A DNA stretch of 64,000 nucleotides from Natronococcus sp. A-GB7 (GTDB lineage Archaea > Halobacteriota > Halobacteria > Halobacteriales > Natrialbaceae): assembly GCF_029688865.1 (NCBI RefSeq), contig NZ_JARUKV010000007.1:62001-126000 (forward strand), given 5' to 3'. Both the position numbers and the translations under genes were made by a program. Each line of letters begins with the position of its first letter. Position 1 is the first letter of the stretch. A model generated the notes under the pieces. The model saw nothing but the letters and a program-made list of their open reading frames with translations, made no database searches and was not told where the DNA came from. Positions 17,196-25,686 of this stretch are shown here, one piece after another.

Positions 17196-17870
17196 TCAGT
17201 CGATCGTTCGCTTCGAGTCGGAATCGACCGCGGTGAGGTACTGCTCGAGCAGGTCCGGGAACTCACGCCCGCGGATGTATCGGAGTCCGAAGTCCTCCGT
17301 CCAGTCGATGATCCCCCGGTCCTCGGTGACGACGCCGGCCTCGAGTTCGCGGGCGAGGATCAGCAGGTCGAAGTCCTCGCGGGAGTCGAGCACGCCGGTG
17401 CGCATCGCGTCGCGGTACTTCTCGCGCAGTTCGGAGATCACCGCGTCGACCTCGGTCTTGTGCTCGTGGTCCTCGAGGAGTTCGTCGGCGCTGTCCTCGG
17501 CGCGACGGACCGCCCGCTCGGAGACCCGGAGCCCGCGGTCGACCCGCCCGCTCATCTCGTCGACGAAGCTGTAGACGACGTTGGCGGGAATCGAGACGGC
17601 GTAGCGGTCGGGGTGTTTGCGGATCACCCAGGTGTTCAGCTTCGAGTAGACCTCCTCGCTTACGCCGCGGGCCTCGAGCATCGTCGTCAGCTCGTCGTGG
17701 ATCGTCGGCGGAACGTAACAGGAGATGCCGAGGTTGAGGCGGGCGTTCGCGATCAGCTCGAGCAGTCGCAACACCGCCTCCTCGAGGGACTCGTCGTCGC
17801 GACGGATCTCCTCGGTGAGAAACAGCGAGGTGTCGAGGACGAACCGCTGCTTGAACGCGTCGACGGACAT
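17196..17870 (-). CDS. RNA ligase partner protein, PIN domain
   Basis: A 224-residue protein with a PIN-like nuclease fold. The conserved acidic residues are Asp13 in [12 protein letters not shown], the acidic residues in the central helix, and [25 protein letters not shown] near the C-terminus. It matches the archaeal 'RNA ligase partner' family, named for its recurrent position near ATP-dependent RNA ligases. Here the ligase gene is 1 kb away. PIN domains usually cleave RNA with divalent metal, so RNA end-processing before ligation is plausible but unproven. Confidence 0.85.
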   Translation of the reverse strand: MSVDAFKQRFVLDTSLFLTEEIRRDDESLEEAVLRLLELIANARLNLGISCYVPPTIHDELTTMLEARGVSEEVYSKLNTWVIRKHPDRYAVSIPANVVYSFVDEMSGRVDRGLRVSERAVRRAEDSADELLEDHEHKTEVDAVISELREKYRDAMRTGVLDSREDFDLLILARELEAGVVTEDRGIIDWTEDFGLRYIRGREFPDLLEQYLTAVDSDSKRTID

Positions 17871-17919
17871 AGCCGGGGATACGCCCCCAAGATGGAAATA
17901 ACTGGGCTCGGCGAGTGGG

Positions 17920-18360
17920 TCAGTGCTCGTCGGTGTTCGGGCCTCGGGCCCCGAGGTCGGCCTCCGAGATCATCTCCGCGCTGGTCGAGGAGAGGTCGAC
18001 GGTGACGTCCTCGTGGACGGCTTTGCTGATCTCGTCGACGTTGCCCGCGAGGACGGTCATGATGTCCTGAGGATCGACGTACATGAGCATGTTCCCGTCC
18101 GGCCCCTCGGTGACGAGCTGGAGGTCGTTGAGCACGATCTGATCGTCCTGGATCGTCGCCGAGACGACCGGCAGGGACTCGGGTTTGCCGGGATCGGTCT
18201 CGGTCACCCGACGGATGACGACCTCCTCGAGGTCGATGACCTCCTTGTGCTCGCGGATTCGCTCCGCGCAAGCGACCATATCGTTGATAACCTCGGTGCG
18301 ACGCTCGTTGCCGTGGTCGCCCTCGAGACAGTGCTGGCAGACGCGGAGTTCGATGCGCAT
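17920..18360 (-). CDS. Uncharacterised haloarchaeal protein with N-terminal CxxC
   Basis: A 146-residue acidic protein starting at the ATG at 18360 ([19 protein letters not shown]). It holds one CxxC and a nearby His in its first 20 residues. It continues as a mixed alpha/beta domain with a regular hydrophobic pattern ([30 protein letters not shown]). No known family is recognised. It is 49 bases upstream of the PIN-domain gene on the same strand, so the two probably form an operon. Confidence 0.7.
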   Translation of the reverse strand: MRIELRVCQHCLEGDHGNERRTEVINDMVACAERIREHKEVIDLEEVVIRRVTETDPGKPESLPVVSATIQDDQIVLNDLQLVTEGPDGNMLMYVDPQDIMTVLAGNVDEISKAVHEDVTVDLSSTSAEMISEADLGARGPNTDEH

Positions 18361-18452
18361 GGCCGCGAGTTGTCGCCGCGCACCGATGAGAATTCCGCTT
18401 CGAGACCCCCTTCGGAAAGAAAGCTTATCCGAAGCAACTCGACACAAACGGT

Positions 18453-18845
18453 ATGAGCGTTCACAACGCCCTCCAGGCGATCGGCCTTCTCGCGCTCGCC
18501 TACGTGCTGTTCTGGTCGTTCGTCGCGCTGGGTCCGATCGGCTGGGTCGCCTTCGGAACCCTGTTCCTCGTCGGCGTCGTGCAGGTGTCTCGGGAACGAC
18601 GCCGAGGCGGGAGCGACGGCGACCCCGACTGGCCGAACTACTGCACCCGCTGCGGGACGGCCCTCGAGTTCGACGCCGACGGAGCCGAGCCCGGGGAGTC
18701 GGTCCGGTACTGCGGCGAGTGCGGCACGCCGGTTCAAGCCGAAACGCGGAACGAAGCCGCCAGTGCGGCGGTGAACTGCGCCGACTGCGGCGCCCCGAAC
18801 GATCCAGGTCGAACGGCGTGTACCCACTGCGGGCTAGAGCTGTAG
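18453..18845 (+). CDS. Membrane-anchored double zinc-ribbon protein
   Basis: A 130-residue protein. Two hydrophobic helices (about 7-45) are followed by two zinc ribbons, YCTRCG with YCGECG and NCADCG with CTHCG. The second ribbon resembles the DUF7577-type zinc ribbon of haloarchaea. It would sit in the membrane with its ribbons in the cytoplasm. It shares a divergent promoter region with the CxxC gene and lies 66 bases before the RNA ligase. Confidence 0.75.
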   Translation: MSVHNALQAIGLLALAYVLFWSFVALGPIGWVAFGTLFLVGVVQVSRERRRGGSDGDPDWPNYCTRCGTALEFDADGAEPGESVRYCGECGTPVQAETRNEAASAAVNCADCGAPNDPGRTACTHCGLEL

Positions 18846-18911
18846 CCGGCCCGATCGTCCGTTCTCCTCGAGCGCCCCGGCAGTTATTTCGCTCGCCGTC
18901 GTACCCCCTTC

Positions 18912-20033
18912 ATGATGAGTGATACCGAGTACCACAGACCGCTCGGGATCGGCGAATCTGCGTTCGAGGGTCTCGAGGACCACCTCGAGGACCGCAGCTA
19001 CGAGGGTCGGGAGTACCGCCACGTCCCGGACTACCGCCGCGGGATCGAGCGTGGAACCGCCCTGATCGGGGGCGAGGTCGTCCGCGGGTTCCCGAAGGTG
19101 CCCCGCACCCTCGTCCTCGAGACCGGGATCCCGACCCAGTTCAAGGATCGAGTCGTCGTCGAGGAGAAGCTCAACGGCTACAACGTCCGCGTCGTCCGCC
19201 TCGAGGGCGAGCAACTGGCGTTTACCCGCAGCGGGATGGTCTGTCCCTTCACGACCCGGATCATAGAGCGCCTGGTCGACCTCGAGGCGCTGTTCGACGA
19301 CCACCCGGAGGCGATGGTCTGTGGCGAGATGATCGGCCCGGAGAACCCCTACACCGCCCACGACTACCCCGAGGTCGACTCGCTCGCGTTTCGGGCGTTC
19401 GACTGGCGGAATCGACAGTCGGGTGAGCCCCTCCCCGTCGGAGAGCGCCGCGAGCGCTACGATCGGTACGGCGTCCCCCAGACCCGGCTGTTCGGCAGCT
19501 ACGACGTCGACGAGGCGGCGGGCGAGGTGCTTGGGATCGTCGAGGAACTCGAGGCCGAGAGCCGGGAGGGCGTCGTGATGCGCTCGCCCGACGCGACGAG
19601 GCTGCTGAAGTACACGACGTCGGTCTCGACCCGGAGCGACCTCGCGTACGCGTTCTCGCTGCCGTTCGACTACGGACAGCCGTTCATGTTCCGGCGCCTG
19701 CTGCGGGAGGGGTTCCGGACGATCGAGGCCGACGAGCGCGGCGAGGACGCCTGCGAGCGCGCTCACGAACTGGGCGAGGCGATCCTGCTGTCGATGCGCG
19801 AGGCCATCGACACCGTCGACGACGGGGGTTCGGTCGGCGAGCGCCACACCGTCCGCGCCAGCCCCGAAACGGTCGACGCCCTGCTCGAGCACCTCCGCGA
19901 CCAGGGACTGACCCTCGAGATCGAGAGCGACCGCCGCGAGGACGGCGATCGGGTCCTCACCTTCTGCAAGCGGGTCCAGTCGAGCAACGACAAGATCCGC
20001 AACTACCTCGAGGGCCACGTCGTTACGGAGTGA
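18912..20033 (+). CDS. ATP-dependent RNA ligase, archaeal Rnl3 family
   Basis: A 373-residue nucleotidyltransferase. The adenylated lysine lies in motif I, EEKLNGYN (Lys86). Motif IIIa-like FRAFDW is at about 160-165, motif IV EGVVMRS at 219-225, and motif V LLKYTT at 231-236. The C-terminal 130 residues are the dimerisation domain of the Pyrococcus abyssi-type (Rnl3) ligases. These enzymes join 5'-phosphate and 3'-hydroxyl RNA ends and can circularise RNA. The first ATG is at 18912; a second ATG follows immediately at 18915. Confidence 0.92.
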   Translation: MMSDTEYHRPLGIGESAFEGLEDHLEDRSYEGREYRHVPDYRRGIERGTALIGGEVVRGFPKVPRTLVLETGIPTQFKDRVVVEEKLNGYNVRVVRLEGEQLAFTRSGMVCPFTTRIIERLVDLEALFDDHPEAMVCGEMIGPENPYTAHDYPEVDSLAFRAFDWRNRQSGEPLPVGERRERYDRYGVPQTRLFGSYDVDEAAGEVLGIVEELEAESREGVVMRSPDATRLLKYTTSVSTRSDLAYAFSLPFDYGQPFMFRRLLREGFRTIEADERGEDACERAHELGEAILLSMREAIDTVDDGGSVGERHTVRASPETVDALLEHLRDQGLTLEIESDRREDGDRVLTFCKRVQSSNDKIRNYLEGHVVTE

Positions 20034-20046
20034 TGGCGAGGCGACG

Positions 20047-20538
20047 TCAGTGTGGTTCGTCGCTCGGCTCTCGGCGTGAGCGTACCGCTACGGCGCACAG
20101 CAACGCACCACCGAGCACCCAGACCGGATCCCAGACGAGGAGATGTCCCCAGAACCCTCGAGCGTCGATTCCGCCGGGGTCGACGATACCGGCGAGCACG
20201 AGCAGTTTCGCCGCGATCCCGACCGCGCCGTACAACATCGAGAGAACGCCCAGTCCGCCGACCGCGACGACGCGGAGCCGACGCGAAAGCCGGTCACCCC
20301 ACGGTCGGATCAACGAGAGCGCGAGCACGGCCGGAACGAGTTTCAGGACGCCCGTCGCCGTGACCGTCGCGACGAACCAGGGCTCTCGCTCCGCCGCGAG
20401 CGAGCCGATGCCCTCGCCGAGCGTCGAAACCCCGAACGTCCCGCCGGCCGCCCAGTAGAAGCTGAGCGCCGCGAACGCGACCCACCAGCCGGTGGCCGCG
20501 TACGCGATCTGAATCGTCGACGAGCGGTGAGACGGCAC
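20047..20538 (-). CDS. DUF3995-family membrane protein
   Basis: A 163-residue protein with four transmembrane segments. The first contains the family pattern GWWVAFAALSFYWAAGG, and the middle loop reads LIRPWGDRLSRRL. It fits the DUF3995 group of small membrane proteins of unknown function. It converges on the RNA ligase gene, with 13 bases between them. Confidence 0.72.
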   Translation of the reverse strand: MPSHRSSTIQIAYAATGWWVAFAALSFYWAAGGTFGVSTLGEGIGSLAAEREPWFVATVTATGVLKLVPAVLALSLIRPWGDRLSRRLRVVAVGGLGVLSMLYGAVGIAAKLLVLAGIVDPGGIDARGFWGHLLVWDPVWVLGGALLCAVAVRSRREPSDEPH

Positions 20539-20673
20539 GGTACGCCTCCTACTCGAGCGGGGAGCATAGCGCTGTCAGTCGCACAGGCGGCGTGTTCGAC
20601 AGTCACGCCGAGCGGACGACGTCGCTGCGCTCGACGGGCGTTTCGGTCGAAACCCGGTGCTCGTCGATCCCGA

Positions 20674-21360
20674 TTAACCGCGCAGTTCCTCGTGGATCTC
20701 CGCGAGTCGCTCGCTCCCGGCTGCGACGTGGCCGCCGTGGAAGCAGACGACCTGCTCGACCGCGAGGTCGGCGAGCCGGCCGACCGACTCCGTCGCGTGC
20801 TCCATATCGGGCGTGAACTCCGGTTTCGGACCCGACAGCGGCTTCTCACCGTCGGCGACGAGCGCGTCGCCGGCCAGCAGCAGGTCGTGATCGGAGAAGT
20901 GCAGGGAGACGTGACCCGGCGAGTGTCCGGGCGTCTCGACGACCTCCATCGGCCCCGCAACCGTCGGCACCCGGGCACCGCCGGTGAGCTCCAGGTCGAC
21001 GAGAGTGGCTCGGTACGCGTCCGGATCGCCCTTGATCGGGTCCCGATCGCCGCGGACGTACGGCGCCTCCTTGCGGTGGGTTACGACGATCGGATCGATC
21101 CGCTCGAGCAGCTCCGCGAGCCCGCCGACGTGGTCGCCGTCGTGGTGGGTGAGGAGCACGAGCCAGACGTCCTCGAGGTCGAACCCCAGCTGGCGGAGGT
21201 GAGTTCGAAGCCCGTCGACCGCTCCCGGCGGGCCGACATCGATCAGGACCAGCCCGCGGTCGGTCTCGACGGCCGTCGGGGTGACCGTCAGCTCGCGACC
21301 GCCGTAGTCGACGGTGATCGGCAGGAGGTAGACGCCGGGATCCTCTCTATCGGTACTCAT
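20674..21360 (-). CDS. Metallo-beta-lactamase-fold hydrolase
   Basis: A 228-residue zinc hydrolase. THHDGDHVGG (71-80) is the HxHxDH-type metal motif with one His pair altered. It is followed by an HSPGH motif (ETPGHSPGHVSLHF), an acidic LAGD, and a final CFHGGH histidine. These five elements make the usual two-metal centre. The family includes glyoxalase II, lactonases and SoxH-like enzymes; the substrate cannot be fixed. It lies downstream of the cystathionine gamma-synthase gene, 42 bases apart, and may be co-transcribed. Confidence 0.88.
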   Translation of the reverse strand: MSTDREDPGVYLLPITVDYGGRELTVTPTAVETDRGLVLIDVGPPGAVDGLRTHLRQLGFDLEDVWLVLLTHHDGDHVGGLAELLERIDPIVVTHRKEAPYVRGDRDPIKGDPDAYRATLVDLELTGGARVPTVAGPMEVVETPGHSPGHVSLHFSDHDLLLAGDALVADGEKPLSGPKPEFTPDMEHATESVGRLADLAVEQVVCFHGGHVAAGSERLAEIHEELRG

Positions 21361-21402
21361 GGCCGGTGGCTCGAGACGCCGAGAGGAAAGGATTGTGGCC
21401 GA

Positions 21403-22587
21403 TCAGCGCAGTGCCGACTCGATGGCCGTCTCGAGGTCGGCGATCAGGTCGTCGGCGTGCTCGATCCCCACCGAGACGCGGACGAGGCCGTCGGTGAGTC
21501 CGGCCTCGAGTCGCTCCTCGCGCGGGATGGCCGCGTGGGTCATCGGCGCGGGCTGTTCGATCAGGCTTTCGACGCCGCCGAGGCTCTCCGCGAGGGTGAA
21601 GACGTCGGTGTTCGAGACGACCTCGCTCGTCTCCTCCAAGCTCGCGTCGAGTTCGAAACTCAGCATCCCGCCGAAGTCGTCCATCTGCTCGCGGGCGATC
21701 TCGTGGCCGGGATGGGACTCGAGCCCGGGGTAGTAGACCCGATCGACGTCCGGGTGGTCGGCGAGCCAGTCGGCGATCTGCCGGGCGTTCTCGCAGTGGC
21801 GATCCATCCGGACGGGCAGCGTTTTGGTCCCGCGAAGGACGAGGAAGCTCTCGAAGGGGCCCGGGGTCGCGCCCACGGCGTTCTGGTAGAAGCCAAAGCG
21901 TTCGTCGAGATCGGCGTCGTCGGTCAGCAGGGCGCCACCGACGACGTCGGAGTGGCCGCCGAGGTACTTCGTCAGCGAGTGCGAGACGATGTCGGCGCCC
22001 AGCTCGAGGGGGCGCTGGAGGTACGGCGTCGCGAACGTGTTGTCGATCGCACAGAGCGCGTCGTGGGCGTGGGCGATTTCGGAAGCGCCCTCGATATCGA
22101 CGACCGACATGAGCGGGTTGGTGGGGGTCTCGAGCCACAGCAGTTCCGTGTTCTCCCGGAACGCCGCCTCGATGGCGTCGAGATCGGTCATGTCGACGAA
22201 CGTAAACTCGATATCGTAGTCCTCGTACACCTGCGTGAAGATGCGATGGGTGCCGCCGTAGACGTCGTTGCCCGTGACGACGTGGTCGCCGGAGTCGAGC
22301 AGGTTGAGGACGGTGTTGATCGAGGCCATCCCGCTGGCGAAGGCCCGGCCGTGGTCGGCGTTCTCGAGGGAGGCGAGGTTCGCCTCGAGGTCCGTACGCG
22401 TGGGGTTGCCGGTCCGGGAGTACTCGTAGCCGCGGTGCTCGCCGGGGGCGTCCTGCTCGTAGGTCGAGTTGGCGTGGATCGGCGTCATCAGCGCGCCGGT
22501 GTCCGCGTCGGGTTCCTGTCCGGCGTGGATCGATCGGGTCTCGAACCGGAAGCGCTCGTGCTCGTCGCTTGCGGGGTCGTCGTCCAT
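21403..22587 (-). CDS. Cystathionine gamma-synthase/lyase (trans-sulfuration PLP enzyme)
   Basis: A 394-residue fold-type I PLP enzyme of the Cys/Met metabolism family. It shows YSRTGNPT (56-63), the cofactor phosphate loop ASGMASI (84-90), Asp182 in AIDNTFATPYL and the Schiff-base Lys207 in SHSLTKYLGGHSDVVGG. It acts in trans-sulfuration, making or cleaving cystathionine or O-acyl-homoserine derivatives; synthase and lyase activities cannot be separated by sequence. I use the ATG at 22587, since the upstream frame is antisense to the ribosomal operon. It is divergent from L21e. Confidence 0.9.
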   Translation of the reverse strand: MDDDPASDEHERFRFETRSIHAGQEPDADTGALMTPIHANSTYEQDAPGEHRGYEYSRTGNPTRTDLEANLASLENADHGRAFASGMASINTVLNLLDSGDHVVTGNDVYGGTHRIFTQVYEDYDIEFTFVDMTDLDAIEAAFRENTELLWLETPTNPLMSVVDIEGASEIAHAHDALCAIDNTFATPYLQRPLELGADIVSHSLTKYLGGHSDVVGGALLTDDADLDERFGFYQNAVGATPGPFESFLVLRGTKTLPVRMDRHCENARQIADWLADHPDVDRVYYPGLESHPGHEIAREQMDDFGGMLSFELDASLEETSEVVSNTDVFTLAESLGGVESLIEQPAPMTHAAIPREERLEAGLTDGLVRVSVGIEHADDLIADLETAIESALR

Positions 22588-22670
22588 ATCCGGCCCAACG
22601 AGGTCGGGGAGGGTTACTCTTGCCGTTCGTTCTCGGTCGGCGACGGGCGCGCTCGAGGAACAAACGTGCG

Positions 22671-22678
22671 TTTTATAA
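22671..22678 (+). promoter_or_regulatory. TATA box of the L21e operon
   Basis: TTTTATAA, 30-37 bases before the L21e ATG at 22708. It suggests a short 5' leader and controls the rpl21e-rpoF-DUF655 block. Confidence 0.6.
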
Positions 22679-22707
22679 CTGTCACGAGGTAAGGGAGCCG
22701 TACGACT

Positions 22708-23016
22708 ATGCCGAACTCTAATGGACCTCGCCAAGGAACCCGGGACAAGCTCTCGAACAATCCGCGAGACCGCGGCGCTTCGCCGCCCCAGCGCGCGATC
22801 CAGCAGTACGACGAGGGACAGAAAGTCCACCTGAAGATCGACCCCAGCGTCCAGAACGGCCGCTTCCACCCCCGCTTCGACGGGCTCACCGGCGAAGTCC
22901 TCGGGAAACAGGGCAACGCCTTCAAGGTACAGATCACCGACGGCGGCAAGGACAAGACCGTGATCGTCACCGCCGCTCACCTCCGCGCACAGGACCAGGA
23001 CGAAGTTCAGGTCTGA
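22708..23016 (+). CDS. rpl21e: 50S ribosomal protein L21e
   Basis: A 102-residue ribosomal protein. The basic leader and the [23 protein letters not shown] core, an SH3-like RNA-binding barrel, are characteristic. It heads the conserved archaeal order L21e-Rpb4-DUF655-RsmA-HemK2, with rpoF starting six bases after its stop. Confidence 0.95.
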   Translation: MPNSNGPRQGTRDKLSNNPRDRGASPPQRAIQQYDEGQKVHLKIDPSVQNGRFHPRFDGLTGEVLGKQGNAFKVQITDGGKDKTVIVTAAHLRAQDQDEVQV

Positions 23017-23022
23017 GAACCG

Positions 23023-23379
23023 ATGACGATCTTCAAAGAGATCGTCGACGAGGAGTTCCTGACCGTCTCGGAAACGAAGGAACTGCTCGCCGACATCGAG
23101 ACCGAGCGCGCGATGGACGAGGACCGCGAGCTGCGCTACGAGCTCGCGCGAGCGATCGAACACGCCAACCGCTTTGCGGTCCTCGAGCCCGAGGAATCTC
23201 TCGAACTCGTCGCGGACCTGCAGGAACTCGAGTACGTCGACGAGCCGACCGCCTACAAGATCACCGACCTCCTGCCCCGCAACCGGGACGAGCTCCGATC
23301 GGTGTACGCCCAGCAGCGCTACTCGCTGTCGGGCGACGAACTCGACGAGATTCTCGACGTCGTCGCGAAGTACGCCTGA
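23023..23379 (+). CDS. rpoF: DNA-directed RNA polymerase subunit F (Rpb4-like)
   Basis: A 118-residue Rpb4 homologue. It partners RpoE (Rpb7) in the stalk of archaeal RNA polymerase, which aids open-complex formation and RNA exit. Helical segments such as LLADIETERAMDEDRELRYE and the HRDC-like tail DLLPRNRDELRSVYAQQRYSL are visible. It is six bases after L21e and 45 before DUF655. Confidence 0.94.
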   Translation: MTIFKEIVDEEFLTVSETKELLADIETERAMDEDRELRYELARAIEHANRFAVLEPEESLELVADLQELEYVDEPTAYKITDLLPRNRDELRSVYAQQRYSLSGDELDEILDVVAKYA

Positions 23380-23424
23380 CGGCGGGCCGATTCTTTAAGT
23401 GTAACGTCGCCGTACCCTCGGCCA

Positions 23425-24021
23425 ATGAGCGAAGTCGATAGCGACGAGACGGACGTTCGACGCGCAGTCGTGTTGGACTACCTCGCACACGGACTCTCGG
23501 ACGACGGGCGACCGCAGTACGCGAAGTCGCCGGCGGGGTACGCACTGGACGTCGAGGACTTCGGGCTCTATCAGGTCGCGTTCGACGAGGACACCCGGCT
23601 CACTATCGGGAGCGAGGTCGTCATCGAGCCGGCCGACGAACGGGACGTCGTCGTCGACTGCCAGGCGGTCGAGTACGGGGAGCTCTCCTCGGGCGCCCAG
23701 ACCGAACTCGAGTACGTCGTCGAGGATCTCGTCGAGGAAAACGAGGAGCGGTTCGTCGACTTCTACAACGACGCCCAGCCGATCACGCTGCGGCTCCACC
23801 AGCTGAACCTGCTGCCGGGGATCGGCAAGAAGCTGCGAAACGGCATCTTAGACGAGCGAAAGCGAAAACCGTTCGAGAGCTTCGAGGAGCTCTCCGAGCG
23901 CGTCTCGGGGCTTCACGACCCCAGCGACATCCTCGTCGAGCGCATCCTCGAGGAGCTCCGGGACGACGACCTGAAGTACCGGACGTTCGTGGGCCGCCAG
24001 CAGGACCAGAACCAGGGGTAG
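23425..24021 (+). CDS. DUF655-family RNA-binding protein
   Basis: A 198-residue archaeal protein. Its N-terminal half is an OB-like beta domain (about residues 10-100). Its C-terminal half has a helix-hairpin-helix, NLLPGIGKKLRNGILDERKRKPFESFEELSER, of the kind that binds nucleic acid. The family is conserved between rpoF and rsmA across archaea, which points to RNA or ribosome-related work. The precise role is unknown. The tail (QQDQNQG) is polar. Confidence 0.85.
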   Translation: MSEVDSDETDVRRAVVLDYLAHGLSDDGRPQYAKSPAGYALDVEDFGLYQVAFDEDTRLTIGSEVVIEPADERDVVVDCQAVEYGELSSGAQTELEYVVEDLVEENEERFVDFYNDAQPITLRLHQLNLLPGIGKKLRNGILDERKRKPFESFEELSERVSGLHDPSDILVERILEELRDDDLKYRTFVGRQQDQNQG

Positions 24022-24127
24022 GGGGAGGAGCACCGATCGTCGGGACGGCGTCCGGGCGTTCGATCGGGCGGTCCGAACGGAGCGGGAGATCCGGCCGTTC
24101 GACGTCGCAACTGCGGTATCCAGTACG

Positions 24128-24134
24128 TTTAACA
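24128..24134 (+). promoter_or_regulatory. TATA-like box of the second UspA gene
   Basis: TTTAACA, 24-30 bases before the ATG at 24158. It shows that the usp gene has its own promoter inside the ribosomal/rsmA block. Confidence 0.5.
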
Positions 24135-24157
24135 CAGAAACGTGAAAAGTAGTACCA

Positions 24158-24631
24158 ATGCTCTCGACGATCCTGCTTCCAGTTGGAACGAGCGATACCG
24201 AACGAGTCGACGAACTCGTTTCCCACGCGATCGATGTCGCCGAGCCGGCCAACGCCACCGTCGTCGTCGCACACGTCGTCAGCGCCGACGAACACGACGT
24301 CGACGGCAAGAACTACCCGTATGCGATCGCGGAGATCGGGTTCGACGCGCAGAGCCGGGACCTCCCGTCCGAAAAGATCGCGAGGGATATCGAACCGATC
24401 AGTGATATCGTCGACCGCCTGGAGGAGGCCGGCGTCGACGTCGAGATCAGGGCTGCCGTCGGCAACCGCGAGTCCGAGATCCTCCGGATCGCCGAGGAGA
24501 CCGGTGCCGACAACATCATCGTCGGCGGACGAAAGCGCTCGCCCGCGGGGAAGGCGGTATTCGGCAGCACCGCACAGAAGATCATGCTCAACGCCCCGTG
24601 TCCGGTGACGTACGTCCGCGACCGGTCGTAG
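24158..24631 (+). CDS. Universal stress protein (UspA family)
   Basis: A 157-residue Usp. MLSTILLPVGTSDTE is the first strand. The C-terminal nucleotide loop GGRKRSPAGKAVFGSTAQKIML (about 125-146) has the G-2x-G-9x-G-S/T spacing for ATP binding. It is interposed between DUF655 and rsmA, which are usually adjacent in this block, and has its own TATA box. It shares the fold of, but is distinct from, the Usp at 3218. Confidence 0.92.
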   Translation: MLSTILLPVGTSDTERVDELVSHAIDVAEPANATVVVAHVVSADEHDVDGKNYPYAIAEIGFDAQSRDLPSEKIARDIEPISDIVDRLEEAGVDVEIRAAVGNRESEILRIAEETGADNIIVGGRKRSPAGKAVFGSTAQKIMLNAPCPVTYVRDRS

Positions 24632-24767
24632 CCATCAGCCAGATCCTGATCGTCAGTTCCCGAGTCCATCGCTCTACCAAGCCCTGGTCGGCCGTCCACC
24701 AGTCGAAACGACACGACGCCGAAGCCGAGACGGTGCGTTTACACCGCCCCCGCCGCTAGCACCGGCA

Positions 24768-25607
24768 ATGAGAGATCCCGACGGCCTGATCGCGCGCGCC
24801 GGCGTTCGCGGCGATCCGGACCACGACCAGCACTTTCTGGTCGACGACCGCGTCCTCGATCGACTGCCGACCTACCTGACCGAGATAGACGCCGATACGA
24901 GCCACGTCCTCGAGATCGGTGGCGGAACGGGCGCGCTGACCGACCGCCTGCTCGCGGTCGCCGACGAGGTGACCGTCGTCGAGCGCGACCGCGAACTCGC
25001 CGCCTTCCTCAGCGAGGAGTTCGCCGAGGAGATCGACGACGGCCGGCTAACGGTGCTCGAGGGCGACGCCCTCGAGGTCGATCTGCCCGACTTTACCGCG
25101 TCGGTCTCGAACCTCCCCTACGGCGTCTCGAGCGAGATCACGTTCCGGCTGCTCCCCGAGAAGCGCCCCCTCGTGTTGATGTTCCAGCAGGAGTTCGCCG
25201 AGCGGATGGTCGCCGACCCCGGAACCAGCGAGTACGGTCGGCTCTCGGTGTCGACCCAGCACTACGCCGAGCCCGAACTGGTCGAGTCGATCCCGAAGGA
25301 GGCGTTCTCGCCGCCGCCGGCGGTCCGGAGTGCAGTCGTCAGACTCGAGCCCCGCGAGCCCGACTACGCGGTCGACGACGAGGAGTTCTTCCTCCGGTTC
25401 GTGAAGGCGATGTTCACCCAGCGCCGCAAGACAATCCGCAACGCGATCCGGAACACTGCCCACATCACCGATCTCGACGCGCCCGATGCGGTCGTCGAGG
25501 CGGCCGACGACGACCTCCTGCAGAAGCGCGCCGACGCGATGACGCCGACGGAGTTCGCCGAGCTGGCGACGCTGGCGCTCGAGGTGGGCGAACCGGCCGA
25601 GGGCTAA
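24768..25607 (+). CDS. rsmA: 16S rRNA (adenine-N6,N6)-dimethyltransferase
   Basis: A 279-residue KsgA/Dim1-family enzyme. It dimethylates two adjacent adenines near the 3' end of 16S rRNA during late small-subunit assembly, using S-adenosylmethionine. Visible motifs are DQHFLVDDRVLD (substrate/cofactor entry), LEIGGGTG (48-55, SAM binding), VVERD, and the catalytic NLPY (115-118). The C-terminal helical RNA-binding domain is present (FTQRRKTIRNAIRN). No truncation. Confidence 0.95.
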   Translation: MRDPDGLIARAGVRGDPDHDQHFLVDDRVLDRLPTYLTEIDADTSHVLEIGGGTGALTDRLLAVADEVTVVERDRELAAFLSEEFAEEIDDGRLTVLEGDALEVDLPDFTASVSNLPYGVSSEITFRLLPEKRPLVLMFQQEFAERMVADPGTSEYGRLSVSTQHYAEPELVESIPKEAFSPPPAVRSAVVRLEPREPDYAVDDEEFFLRFVKAMFTQRRKTIRNAIRNTAHITDLDAPDAVVEAADDDLLQKRADAMTPTEFAELATLALEVGEPAEG

Positions 25608-25686
25608 TACGATCGAAACGGCTCACGAAACGAACTGACCGACGGATACAGGTAGCTGGATCGCCGACTCGCTCGAGAACGGAACG

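Noticed and set aside
20143-22692. An 849-codon plus-strand frame
   Set aside because: It is antisense to the MBL hydrolase and cystathionine gamma-synthase genes, whose motifs are intact on the minus strand.
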